Assembly: GCF_007565055.1 (NCBI RefSeq)
Contig: NC_044559.1
Coordinates: forward strand, 38,241,546 to 38,305,545
Length of the DNA stretch: 64,000 nucleotides
Reading direction: 5' to 3'
Source: Rhinopithecus roxellana
Lineage: Eukaryota > Chordata > Mammalia > Primates > Cercopithecidae
The notes beneath the pieces were generated by a model. That model did not search any database, had not been told where the DNA came from, and saw nothing but the letters and a program-made list of their open reading frames with translations. A program made the position numbers and the translations under genes. Each line of letters begins with the position of its first letter. Within the stretch, counting starts at the first letter, position 1. Below, piece by piece: positions 22,263 to 32,859 of the stretch.

Positions 22263-23150
22263 AGAAATGTTTTATGATCTTGCTTGGAAGAATCTTGCAA
22301 AAATCACTGTGTTCTATGATTAGCAAAATCAATCAGTTCCTGCGTAAATGGTGAACATTGCTACAGGGCATAGCATACAAATTGCAAGAACCAAGAAAAA
22401 AATGCCAGGAGGTTCCCATTTGAAAATAAAATAAGTACCTGTCTTTTAAGTCTTCTTTATTTGTCTTAGGTCTTGGCCAATGCCAAGGCTATCTCTCAGA
22501 GGGGTCTTTCTGGATCTTTCCCCTCTTCCCTACAACTAGCAGGCTTTCTGCCCCTCCAACCTTTAAGACCTACCTCTGGCAACGGAACTGACAAGGTGTA
22601 GGCAAGAACCAGTGAAAGACAGAAAGCACCAACAGTGGGATTTCAGGGAGTAGTCATAGGCACTAGGGTTTCTGTGGAGTTTCTCGACATCCCTCAGACC
22701 ACATTAGCCCAATTAAGGTACAGAAAAAGCTTGAACCCAAATGCAATCAACACTGGCCACTCAAGTAGGAGCCCATGATCACACTGAAGGGCTGTTCTTT
22801 CAGTTCAAACATTCACTGAATGCTGGCTATTTTCCAGGCTCAGAGTGTCCAAAGATGAATCAGCAGCATCCTCAGAAACAGAGGTAAATTCACTACCAGT
22901 TATACTGGACCTCTCAGCCACTCTCTTCTTGAGGCAATAGCAAGTGCTGTTCAAATGCAAACATGGTGGTTGTCAGGGGTCCACATTATGCAAATTAAAG
23001 GTCATGATTATTTGCTTATTTGCTAGTTGGAATTCTTCCATGGTTCTGAGGAAACGGTCCACTGTGCCCCCCTGCCCCTTGTTTCTTGCCTCTGCTTGAG
23101 CTGTTTACTTCTGGGCCCCTGTGCGGACATATGAATTTGTTCCTTCAAGC
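22263..23150. other. Unique intergenic sequence
   Basis: No gene or recognisable repeat is seen. Confidence 0.4.
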
Positions 23151-23220
23151 CTTTGCTGAGTGGTTCCCAACCCTGCCTGCACACTGACACCTGGGGAGTA
23201 TCAGACATTTCATAGCATTC

Positions 23221-23308
23221 CCCTCCCTGCCATCTTAGTGAGTGCAGGCTGCCCTAACAAATTACCCTCCCTGCCGTCTTAGTGAGTGCAGGCTGCTCTA
23301 ACAAATTG
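23221..23308. repeat. Tandem duplication, 2 x 44 bp
   Basis: 'ccctccctgccRtcttagtgagtgcaggctgcYctaacaaatt' occurs at 23221-23264 and directly again at 23265-23308 with about three differences. It spans the left edge of the MLT1 LTR. Confidence 0.95.
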
Positions 23309-23727
23309 CCATAGACTGGGTGACTTCAAAAACTACAATGTATTCCTCATGGTTCTGGGGACTGGAAGTCTGAGGTCAGAAAGCAAGAATAGTTGGATTA
23401 TTGGTGAGGGTCCTCTTCCTGGGACATGCATAGAGAGAGAGACAGACAGAAAGAGGGAAAAAGACAGAGATGCAGAGAGACAGACACACAGACAGGCAGG
23501 CGGACAGACAGGCGGAGAGACAGGCAGAGACAGGCAGGCTGGCAGAGACAGGCAGATCTTGTGGCTCTTTCTCTTTTTATAAGGACATTAATCCTATTAT
23601 GAGGGTTCCAACCTCATGACCTCGTCTACAGCTAATCATCTCCCAAAAGTCCTACCTTCTCATACCATCACATTGGGGTTAGGGTTTTAACATATAAATT
23701 TTGGGGAGACAGACATTTAGCCCAAAG
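23265..23727 (-). mobile_element. MLT1 LTR, antisense
   Basis: 'caggctgctctaacaaattgccatagactgggtgacttcaaaaac' through 'ttataaggacattaatcctattatgagggttccaacctcatgacctc' and 'catcacattggggttagggttttaacatataaattttgg' is the complement of an MLT1 LTR. It contains an expanded GACA-rich tract. Confidence 0.75.
23428..23560. repeat. (GACA/GGCA)n purine-rich tract inside MLT1
   Basis: About 130 bases of gagagacagacag, caggcagg and related units on the + strand. Confidence 0.9.
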
Positions 23728-23889
23728 CACCCTCCAGGATTCAGACATTCTTCATCTGGGGTGCCACTTGGACACTGGGGTTTTAAAAGGTCTCCCAGGT
23801 GACCCAATATGTGGTCAGAATTGAGAACCAGGGCACTAGTGGCTCTCCCAGCCTGAGGTATCCTTCTCTCTTCTGGGATGAATGAAGTC

Positions 23890-24090
23890 GTACCTTCCAG
23901 GCTCGGTTCACATGTCACCTCCACTAGGTGGCATCCCCTGACTCCTGAAAGCAGTCACCCTTGTGTGCTCCATGCTCCCACTCCGTCCCCTGCTACCCCT
24001 TCCTGTTACAGGATAACAAGGTTCTCACCTGTCCTCTCCTCTCCAGACTATGAGCTGCCCAAATAAAATGATCGTGCGTTTGTTCATCCT
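23890..24090 (+). repeat. Possible L2 fragment
   Basis: 'ggctcggttcacatgtcacctccactaggtggcatcccctgactcc' resembles the L2 'cagctcaaatgtcacctcctccaggaagccttccctgac' region. The match is weak. Confidence 0.4.
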
Positions 24091-24189
24091 TATTGCTTTT
24101 TTTCCCTTTTAATCCTCAAATCTCTACTCTGCAGCATCTTCCACGTAGAGAAGGACCCTGGGTGGGACTTAGGTACACAGAAAAACCAA

Positions 24190-24300
24190 GGAGAGCAGCC
24201 AGCGTTTGCTGCACACCTACTGTGCACCAGGCCCTGTGCTGAGTCCTGCGTGTGCCTCTCATCCAATGCTCCCTGCAGCCTCCCTGTGGGGACAGTTTGT
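24190..24300 (-). repeat. Possible MIR fragment
   Basis: 'ctgcacacctactgtgcaccaggccctgtgctgag' resembles the MIR/L2 common motif. Another MIR-like piece ('gaagaaactgaagatcagggccagtgagag...gatgacacagcc') sits at 24835-24895. Confidence 0.4.
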
Positions 24301-24889
24301 GAGAACAGCAGCCTGGGGGAAGCATGAGGGCTTGGGTCCTGGGCAGGGATGCTGAAGCGGGTAAGGCCCTCCAGCCAGCGAGGCCTCCCTGAGACTGGAA
24401 CTGATCCTGTCTTAATAAGAGGTAGTATTTCGTCTTCTCCAAACTCAGGTTTCTCTTGGTGATCCCAGGAGGCTGCTTCTTGCCTGGCTTGGACTCCACT
24501 TGGGGGATCACCGACAACTGTTCAGCAGCACCCGGCTCCATGGGAGGGCCTGCGGGGTCTCAGGTTGGCTAAAGTCCACCTCCGGAAATTGGGGGTCCTG
24601 GAAATTGCCCCGGAAGCTCCCGGACTCGGGAGGGGATTTTGACGGTCACGCACTGCATCTCCTACTCACGGGTGCAGAAGTGCCCTGCCCCGCTTGCACA
24701 TCTCATCTCCAGCCTCCCGGTACCTGGACCAAAGCCTTCGGTGCGACTCACCCGGCCGCTGTGGTGATCGTGCCGTTCAGTGGTCCACCAGCCCTGCATG
24801 CCGTATTGTTAGTGCCCTCCCCCACCTTTAAAATACGAAGAAACTGAAGATCAGGGCCAGTGAGAGATTTTGTTCAAGATGACACAGCC
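24301..24889. other. Unique sequence, rising in CpG content
   Basis: CpG content increases from about 24560 toward the island. No gene is seen. Confidence 0.4.
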
Positions 24890-25159
24890 AAAGAGATGCG
24901 GCGGGGGCGGTCGAGGAGGAAGAGGGGTCCCTCGGGGGAGGCCCAATCCCCGGGGACCATAGGAGCTGCGAGAGTGGGCGCTCCCAGAAGAGGCGCAGCT
25001 AGTCCAGGCCAGGCGCCCCAGGATGAGGTCGTGACTCGAAGGTCGCGGGGTGCTGGAGCTGATGGAGGAACCCTTCCGCACACGCCCGCGGCCCCTAGGC
25101 TCCCGCGACCCAGTCGGCTCCGGAGGGGTCGTGAGACCGGGCTGCGCTTTCCCAAGCGG

Positions 25160-25174
25160 CCACCAGGTGGCGCG
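25160..25174 (+). promoter_or_regulatory. CTCF-like core motif 1
   Basis: CCACCAGGTGGCGCG matches the CTCF core consensus CCASYAGRKGGCRS at every position of that core. Confidence 0.6.
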
Positions 25175-25203
25175 GCCAGACCGTGCGGGCCCCGAGCTTT
25201 GCG

Positions 25204-25218
25204 CCAGCAGGTGGCTCG
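25204..25218 (+). promoter_or_regulatory. CTCF-like core motif 2
   Basis: CCAGCAGGTGGCTCG matches CCASYAGRKGGC, with a mismatch after it. It is on the same strand as motif 1, 44 bases downstream. Confidence 0.5.
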
Positions 25219-25884
25219 TCCCACACTCCCCGCCTTCGCCGCCCACGACACGAGGAAGGGTCTTCCCGGGAGAGGACACGTCCCGCCGCGGTCCCCAGGG
25301 AGGGCTCCCCCCTCCGACTCCAGCCTTCCACCATGGACCCCTGAGAGGGGACACCTCGGACTCTTGTTCTCACCTCCGTCCCCGCGAGGGGCGCTTCGCA
25401 CCGCTGTCTCCCCAAGCCCAACTCCTGCCAAACTCATCCCAGCACCCCCACTAGCTTCACCCTGGCCGCCTCCTTCGCGACCCCCCAGCCTCTCTGCGGG
25501 CCTGCGGGCAGACGAGGTGCAGCTCGCAAGCGACACCTGGGAGCTCCTCGTGTCCGGATGTCGCGTCCCACCTGGAGCCCCCTGCCTCAGGTGGTCAGGA
25601 GCCAGGTCTAAGAATGGCCGGGATGCTGGGGCCGGGGCTTTGCTTCCGGTCTCCAACCCTGCGGTGATTCTCAGCTGGGGTCGAGAACCCCTGCCTTCAC
25701 CGGAGCGCTAGGGCCAGGAGAGCCCAGACAGGAAGGGGACTGGAAGGGCCTCGCGCTTCCTAAGAGGGCCAGTGAGAGAGGAGTCACTCGGACGCAGGAG
25801 ACCTGGCCGTGCCCCTGCCCTGCTGGGTAACCTCACACAAGTGGAGCCTGCTTCTGGGTCTGTCCGGGGATGGGCCAAGGCAGT

Positions 25885-25965
25885 CCCTATGGTCCTGCCT
25901 TGTCACCAAAGGGCAGCTGCTACTTTCATGGGTGGGAAGTAGGTGTGGCCTGTCCTTCTAGGGCA
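25885..25965 (+). repeat. Local direct repeat, copy A
   Basis: An 81-base segment containing 'cagctgctactttcatgggtgggaagta' recurs at 26396-26478. The two copies align over about 80 bases with small indels. Confidence 0.85.
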
Positions 25966-26044
25966 CTGGCATGTGGGCTGCTGAATGCATTGCTCTGTGC
26001 TGGGCGCTGCCTCTGCCTAGTAGGGTGCCTGGCAAATGGGAGGA

Positions 26045-26265
26045 CGGGAAGGAAGCCAACATTTAATGAGCAACTAATACGTGCAGGCTGTGTACCCACG
26101 TCACACATTTAAACCTTCTCAGCTGTGCCTGTGTGGTTCTCAGTGATCTGCCCCTCGCTCTGGCACTGTGCTGGCATGCGGGGGGGGGGGGGGGCACTCG
26201 GTCAACAACGGTGCACGAATGAATCCCTGTCACCAATCTCCGGAGTAGGTTATTATTGCTGCCTG
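26045..26265 (-). repeat. MIR-like fragment with G-run
   Basis: 'aatgagcaactaatacgtgcaggctgtgtacccacgtcacacatttaaacc' and nearby text look like MIR complement. A run of 15 G residues (26180-26194) interrupts it. Confidence 0.4.
26180..26194. repeat. Poly-G run (15 bases)
   Basis: An uninterrupted G run on the + strand, a candidate for instability or G-quadruplex formation. Confidence 0.95.
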
Positions 26266-26395
26266 GGTCAGAGGCTTTGCCCCTGAAGGCTTGTGCTGGA
26301 GCCCTGCTCAGAACTGTAGGAAACTTCCCTGACACTGTCCCTTCCCCAGGTCAGGTGGGCCAGGCTAAACTCCTGAAGGTGGTGCTTTAGAGAGC

Positions 26396-26478
26396 CCCTG
26401 TGGTCCTGCCTGGTCACCAAAAGAGTAGCTGCTACTTTCATGGGTGGGAAGTACGAGGTGATCTGACCTTCCAGGGCA
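26396..26478 (+). repeat. Local direct repeat, copy B
   Basis: Partner of the copy at 25885-25965, sharing 'ggtcctgcctggtcaccaaa' and the longer 'gctgctactttcatgggtgggaagta' block. It could be a local duplication or two copies of an unnamed repeat. Confidence 0.85.
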
Positions 26479-26969
26479 GAGACATCCATTGACTCCCAGC
26501 AAGGGAGCTGTTAAGGGCAGAGATTATTTCCAATTACTGGGAAGCTGAGGAAGCTTAAGCTCAGAGTTCCTTGCTTACTTGAAACCTCATGACCGGGAGA
26601 AGCCCTGGCAACACGCTCACATGATTGTATGTTTCTGTATTTGTTGGCATTGTGAAGTGCGTAATTTGTTATTTCTCATTCTAAATGAATATTAATGTTC
26701 ATACCTAATTTTGAATGGACAACTTCATGGTTTCTTTTTTTACTTAAAGAGAGCCCCTCACATTGCATAGGCGGCCACCAGACCTGACCCACTCCTGGCC
26801 AAGAGGCATTAAACAGGAAGAAATGCTGTCCCAGGGACAGTCCCTTAAGCCAGCTTCCTGTTGCCTTTTCCAAAGTCCTCCCCAGATGGAGGTCCAGCCA
26901 CATTTCCATCGGGCACCAGGCCCCCTCCTGCCACATCAGCCCATCCCCACCTGGTAGAATTAATTTTAG
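26479..26969. other. Unique intergenic sequence
   Basis: No gene or confident repeat is seen. Confidence 0.4.
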
Positions 26970-27370
26970 TGTTACCGGATGGAGAGTCTTGACTGAGTTG
27001 TCCAGGTTCTTGGTGCGTTGAACAAAGCAACAAGAGAAGGAAGCAGCCAAGGCGCAGAGAGCGAGCTGGAGCAAACGGCTCAAAATCCCTGATTACAATG
27101 GTTGTTAGGGTTTTTATTAAGCTAGAAGAATTTGGTAACACCCCTACGTGCCCCTTAAAGGTTTCCAATTGGTTACACCCTGTGAAGGATTGGCCCTCGA
27201 CCAATCAGAGGCTCAAGTGAAGACTTCTGTCTTGGTATCAGAGTGAGCAGGTGGCCTGGATGCTGCCTAATCTTGCCCAGAACTGGCTGCACCTGCTGTT
27301 CTCTTGGTTATGCCTTAACCCTTGGTTACCTTAATTCCCTATTCTCCTGCCTTATTAGCATGGAGTCACA
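26970..27370 (-). mobile_element. Probable solo LTR of ERV1 type, antisense
   Basis: The segment begins TGTTACC and ends GTCACA, as expected for LTR termini. Read on the minus strand, it has a U3-like part with CCAAT boxes (complement of 27189-27193, 27168-27172; forward CCAAT at 27201-27205 and 27165-27169). Next comes AATAAAA (complement of about 27112-27118) as poly(A) signal, then a C/T-rich U5-like part. No internal proviral genes flank it. The family is not named, and boundaries are approximate. Confidence 0.5.
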
Positions 27371-27584
27371 AACTAACAAGGGCTAGAAAGTGGGCTTGAC
27401 AGGGATACAGCAAAACTCCATGCCCTGGTTTCTACCATGGGTACAGCTGCCCCCTGTCCAGAGGTGTCCAGAGCGTAGGTACCTGGTGGATGGGTCAAGC
27501 GGAAGGAAGTCAATGGCCAGTCCAGAAGCTTCTCCCAGAGCATCCCTTGATGTTGTGCTGACCGGGAAGTGGTGTTGTGCCCTG

Positions 27585-27740
27585 GTGGTCAAGACCTTTG
27601 CCTCTGGAGACAGGCTGCCTGGCCAGCCTCAATGCTGGGCAGGTTTCTTGACTGAGACGTAAGTGAAGTAGATAGTACCTACCTCAAAGGGTGGTTGTGA
27701 GGCCCAAATGAGGTAATACATGTAAATCTTGTGGCAGTGA
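27585..27740 (+). repeat. MIR fragment
   Basis: 'agacaggctgcctggccagcctc...gtgaagtagatagtacctacctcaaagggtggttgtgaggcccaaatgaggtaatacatg' matches MIR in sense orientation. Confidence 0.7.
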
Positions 27741-27798
27741 GACCAGCTGTGCAAGATCTTAAAAAACAAACAAAAAACAAGCCATCCCCGTTACTATG

Positions 27799-28227
27799 TT
27801 TTTATTTGTTTTTGAAACTGGGTCTCACTCTGTCACCAGGCTGGAGTGCAGTGGTGTGATCATGGCTTACTTCAGCCTTGACCTCCTGGGCTCAGACGAT
27901 CCTCCTGCCTCAGCCTCCTCAGTAGCTGGGACTACAGGCATGCCTGGCTAATTTTTTAAAATTTTTTGTAGAGACAGGGTCCCATTATGTTGCCCAGGCT
28001 GATCTAAAACTCCTGGGTGCAAGGGATCCTCCCACGTCAGCCTCCCTAGTAGCTGGGAATACAGGCGTGCACCACCATGTCTGGCTAATGTTTGTATTGT
28101 ATTTTTTGTAGAGATGGAGGTCTCGTTATGTTGCCCAGGCTGGTCTTGAACTCCTGGGTTCAAGTGATCCTCTTGCCTCGGCCTTCCAAAGTGCTGGGAT
28201 TACAGGTGTGAGCCACTGCACCTGGCC
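27799..28227 (-). mobile_element. Alu with an extra monomer (about 430 bp)
   Basis: Antisense J-type Alu that is too long for a dimer. The block 'gtagaga..., tatgttgcccaggctg..., actcctgggt' occurs twice (about 27968-28090 and 28109-28200), giving three monomer-like units before the usual 5' end at 'gcacctggcc'. Confidence 0.85.
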
Positions 28228-28676
28228 CCCATTACTGTTTAGGAGGCAGATAATGGGACGGCTTAGCTTTCTCCAGCACTCAGCTCATTGCCTATGACAG
28301 GGGAAGAAGAGGTCAATTTCAAGGTAAGAACCTCAGGCCTGGTGTACTTAGAGGTGGTTCGCGAGATACTCTCAGTGTGGCCCCCACTGAGGCCCCAGTC
28401 TTTGGGAACAGGTAGTCTAGGCAGCCCCCACCCAGGTGGGGCATGCACAGCAACCGGCAGTCACCACATGTTGGATGGGAGACTTTCTTCTGCAGCTTCC
28501 GCCTCCATGCTCTGGGCGCCACTATCTTTCTTCCCCAGCCTGCGCCTGTCACGTTCTCCTGGTTTTCCAGGCACCACATTTGCCTGGTGCTCACTGTCAT
28601 CTCCCTCACCTGCCCCTCCTTGTTGGCCCGTGTGTTCCACGGCTTATACCTTGGATACTCGGTCTCTTGCTCCTTG
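28228..28676. other. Unique intergenic sequence
   Basis: No gene is seen. Several overlapping short open frames have no family resemblance. Confidence 0.4.
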
Positions 28677-29321
28677 TTATGGTTCGACTGTGTCTCCCTA
28701 CCCAAATCTCATCTTGAATTGTAGCTCCCATAATTCCCACCTGCTGTAGCAGGGACCCGGTGGGAGATGATTGAATCATGGGGCCGGTTTCCCCCATACT
28801 GTTCTAGTGATAGCGAATAAGTCTCATGAGATCAGACGGTTTTATAAGGAGAAATCTGGTCGGACACGGTGGCTCACACCTGTAATCCCAGCACTTCGGG
28901 AGGCCGAGGCGGGCAGATCATGAGGTCAGGATATTGAGACCATCCTGGCTAACACGGTGAAACCCCGTCTCTACTAAAAGTACAAAAAATTAGCTGGGCC
29001 TGGTGGCAGGTGCCTGTAGTCCCAGTTACTCAGAAGGCTGAGGCAGGAGAATGGCGTGAACCCGGGAGGCAGAGCTTGCAGTGAGCTGAGACCGCACCAC
29101 TGCACTCCAGCCTGAGCAATAGAGCGAGATTCTGTCTCAAAAAAAAAAAAAAAAGGAGAAACCCCTTTTGCTTGGTTCTTATTCTCTCTCTTGCCTTCTG
29201 CCATGATTGCGAGGCCTTCCCAGCCACTTAGACCTGTGAGTCCATTAAACATCTTTTTCTTTACAAATTACCCAGTCTCGGGTATGTCTTTATCAGCAGC
29301 GTGAAAATGGACGAATACATC
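28677..29321 (+). mobile_element. MST/THE1 LTR interrupted by an AluY
   Basis: The left part (28677-28856) runs from 'atggttcgactgtgtctcc' to 'gacggttttataaggagaaa'. The right part (29152-29321) resumes with 'ggagaaaccccttttgc' and ends '...gtgaaaatggacgaatac'. Both halves are collinear with the LTR. Confidence 0.88.
28857..29153 (+). mobile_element. AluY inside the MST LTR
   Basis: Sense Alu with 15-base A tail. 'aaggagaaa' on both sides (28847 and 29151) is the target-site duplication. Confidence 0.95.
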
Positions 29322-30274
29322 TGTCTGCACAGCCTCACCATGGTCTTATCACTCTGGTGGATTAAAAGGTTGCCTCCCTTCCTGAGTTCTCTCTAGAACT
29401 CTGGACTCCCAAATGCCTCCTGGGCACCTCTAACCCGACACATCGCAAACCGAGACCCCTCCTGCCATCTCCGTGAGTGGCAGCTCCAGCGGCCCCACCC
29501 AGACTGTCTCCATTCAGCTTTCTCCTCCTGCTCTAACTTGAGGAGCACGTGTGCACCTGTAGCCCCCCAGTCTTGCCTGTACCTCCCAGAGATGCTGATG
29601 CAGCCAGTTTCAGGTGGTGGAGCTGGGCATTTGTTTATTTTAGAAGCTCCCAGGGGACTCTGCTTATGATTTCATTCATTGACTCGTTCACAAGCCTTTG
29701 TTCAGCGACAACTAGTGCCAGGCACTAGAGTGTATTTCTAAGGAGTGACCCGATGCACAGGCACCTGGTAGCTACTAATACATGTTTGCAGGATGACAGT
29801 GCAGCCAGTCGAGGTGCTGACCCCAGACCCCTCTCCCCACAGACAGACAGCCAATAAGACATACTTGATGAAGGCTGGCCAGGCTGAGCAGTGGCCCCTG
29901 TGTTCTCTGCCCCACCCAGCTCTCCAAAAGCCAGGCACATGCTGTGGCTGGCAGAGGGCTGGCTAGGGTGGAGTGGCCTGGGCAGATTGGTGGTTGCCAT
30001 GGTGACTGATGTGCATCTCCGTGCAGCAGAAAACTTTGAAGTTGACTTGGATGTGGGACAACAAAGGGCACTTCCATCTTGGATGCAAATTGTGGCTCCT
30101 TTTCATCCTCCCTGGCCCTTTACTCCTCTGCTTTTATTCTTGCCATTAGATCAGGGAATTAAAACCTTTCAAATGCTGTACATTCCAAACACAGGCAGTT
30201 ACAGACCCTGTCTCAGAGGCAAGTCCCTCCTTTAGTCTCTTCAAAAAGTAGTTGCATTTGTAGAAAAACAGAGA
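29322..30274. other. Unique intergenic sequence
   Basis: No gene is seen. 29940-30130 is conserved-looking but codes for nothing recognisable. Confidence 0.4.
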
Positions 30275-30275
30275 T

Positions 30276-30580
30276 GAGGCCGGGCATGGTGGCTCAAGCC
30301 TGTAATCCCAGCACTTTGGGAGGCCGAGACGGGCGGATCACGAGGTCAGGAGATCGAGACCATCCTGGCTAACACGGTGAAACCCCGTCTCTACTAACAA
30401 TACAAAAAACTAGCCGGGCGAGGTGGCGGGCGCCTGTAGTCCCAGCTACTCGGGAGGCTGAGGCAGGAGAATGGCGGGAACCCGGGAGGCGGAGCTTGCA
30501 GTGAGCTGAGATCCGACCACTGCACTCCAGCCTGGGCCACAGAGCGAGACTCCGTCTCAAAAAAGAAAAAAAAAAAACAG
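30276..30580 (+). mobile_element. AluY of Old World monkey type
   Basis: Sense, near full length, with 'ggctcaagcctg', 'gagacgggcgg', 'aaaaaactagccgggcgaggtggcggg' variants. 'aacagagatga' before (about 30265) and after (30579) marks the target-site duplication. Confidence 0.95.
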
Positions 30581-32859
30581 AGATGACTGTGCAAAGGCCA
30601 TCAGCGTTGCCTGTGTGTCTCTTCCAACAAATATCATTTATCCAAAAAATATATGTTGATCCAACAAATCTGTATCTGTCCAACAAATATTTATTGAGCA
30701 TCTATTATGTGCCAGGACTGACTGAGGTGGATGCTGGGGATTCGGTGTGCTGTAAGACCAACCAGGTCTTTGCTCTCTCGTAGCGTATGGTCAGGACTGT
30801 CTCTCTGTGCCTCAGTTTCTCCAGTGTACAAGCCAGTGGAAGTGGTCCAGGCATTTTCATGTGGCATTTACTGAAACCCATGTGCAGATTGGAGTCTCTT
30901 ATCCCTGATTTGGTCTGAGTAGCTTTGCTTTGCTATGTTTTATATTTGGCTTCCTATAACGTTTTGTTTGAAAAAAGAAGTCCATAATTAAAGACAGAAA
31001 GGGTGGGGTAGAACTGAATACTACTGACCAAGGATTCCCTAAAGTTTTTCCGGGTGGAATGTTCTGTGATGTTGCCTGCTAAGGGGACTGTAGGTTCTCC
31101 GGGCTGTTAGGTCACAACACAGGGGCCGATACGTGGGACCAGGTCAGTTGCATTTAGGATGTAAACCTGCTTGAGATGATTGACATCTGCCTTCACTTTA
31201 AATAATTCACAAGAGAGCAAATACTGCCATGTTTTTGAGGTGACCAAGGGCTTCATTTCCAAAGGCATCTGCCTTCTCACGCTCTGGATCCTACCTGGGC
31301 CTCGAGGCCCCACCATCACCCCTTCCTCCCGGAGCTCCTTCAGGACCAGCAGCCTTCAGGGACAGTGCCCTTTTCCGGGATGCCCCCGCCCCAGCTGCTC
31401 TTGATGCACCTGCTCTGTGATGACGTGGGGTCCTGGCCTCTCTCTCCAGCTGGGCTGTGTGTTCTTCAAGCGTGGTGATTGTTGAAGGGATGTTAGGTGA
31501 GGTACCGGATGGTCTTCCTTACTCCCTGAATTGCAGGCGGGAGAGGGTAGTAGCAGCCCACTGGACCCAGCCCTCTGCCTCCTTTCCCTCCCTTCTCAGC
31601 ACCCTCCCTCCTTCCTTCTCAACAGGTGACTGAGGGACACCAGGCTCTGATGACAAAGGCATCCTGACTCTTTTCCAAAAGCCGCATACACTGTCTGGGT
31701 GGGGAAACAAGAAGTGGGACCGTGCATTTTGTGGATGATCTTTGGTTTTGAAAGCTTCAGCAAAGCTCTTATTGACACAGGCAAATCAGACAACTGTCGT
31801 GTGTGGCCTGTCATTGCTGCCTGGGCCTGCTCCAGGTCCCAGCTGTCACTCTCCCTTAGGCTGAGCCGCCTTGTGTTTGTTTCTTTGGGATGCATGTTCC
31901 TTCTCTCCCTGAAGGCCACATTCATGCAAAGAACAAGGAAAGCTTTGGGGCTGCAGAGCAGCTTGTATCAAAACAGCCTGAGCTGTCTGAAGCCTCCCTC
32001 TGGTCATCATGGGGCCCACACAGAGATCAGAGGCACCTTGGGAGCCAAGGCTGTGTCTTCCACTGCATTCCACAAGGCCCTTCAGGCCCTCTGTAACTCG
32101 CCCATCTAAGAGGTGAATGGCCCCCATTCTCCAGAATCACGGAGGAATCCCGGCTGACAGTGAGGACCACACACAGATGGCTTTCCAGGGGTCTGGACAG
32201 CTGGGCTCACTACAAGGTGGCTGGTTGCTGGCCTTCTGAGGTGGGTGGCTACCGATGTCCCCGGCCTTCAAGTGGCCTGAAGATGCCAGCCCCATTTCAC
32301 TCAGAACCCGAGGCCTCAAAATTCCCTCCTTTGAGTCCACTCCCATCCTCTTTGAGCCTCAGCTGTTTTGTCTGAGCTCTGTTTCTCCTTCTTCAGCTCC
32401 AACCCACCTATCCCTGCCAGGTGATGCAGCCCTCCATGGCTTTAATGACCCACCCCCCACATGGAGGCCTCTGTCTTGCCCCCAGAGTATGGCGGAGCTC
32501 TGTGGACTTGAACGAGCGATTTTTCCAGCTCTAATTGCATGTTGATTAGTACCCAGTCCCCATGCAGTGTTAGCTCCACGAGGCAGGATGACTGACTGAC
32601 TCACCACTGCGACCTCAGAGCCTAGCACAACTCCTGGCACATTATAGGTGATCAACAAAAATGAATGCATGAACAGCAGATGGCTCAAAATGAGCCTTAA
32701 TTATGTGGTAGGACTACAGGATATAGAAGGCCTTCTAGAGCCCCATGGTGCTGGGCTGGAAAGCTGAGCCTGGGTCTGATTCTGAAAGGACTCACCATTC
32801 ACCTGGGAAAAGACCTGGGCAAGGTGAAGCCTGGAGGAGAGAGGAGATGAGTCAGAACA
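30581..32859. other. Unique intergenic sequence
   Basis: Contains a short common-repeat motif ('caacaaatatttattgagcatctattatgtgccagg', about 30678-30715). No gene or RNA is recognised. A C/T-rich patch lies at 31570-31625. Confidence 0.4.

Larger units (their letters stand above)
23155..23835. mobile_element. hAT-Charlie fragment interrupted by an LTR
   Basis: The left piece 'gagtggttcccaaccctgcctgcacactgacacctgggg' (about 23157-23213) and the right piece '...aggtgacccaatatgtggtcagaattgagaaccag' (about 23740-23832) look like the two ends of one MER5/MER20-like element. It is split by the MLT1 copy between them. Confidence 0.5.
24890..25690. promoter_or_regulatory. Intergenic CpG island with no obvious gene
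   Basis: About 800 bases are strongly GC-rich with frequent CpG (for example 'gcggggg cgg tcg', 'cgcacacgcccgcgg', 'gtcccgccgcggtcc'), far above the surrounding sequence. Open frames on both strands (for example 24860-25711 and 24874-25656) are by-products of few stop codons in GC-rich DNA; none resembles a protein. The block lies about 6.7 kb past KCNK18 and 24 kb before SLC18A2. It could be an orphan promoter, enhancer or boundary element. Confidence 0.7.

Noticed and set aside
24860..25711. Open frames of 283 aa (+) and 260 aa (-) across the same GC-rich block
   Set aside because: Both strands are open together because stop codons are rare in CpG-rich DNA. The products are Arg/Pro/Gly-rich with no domain.
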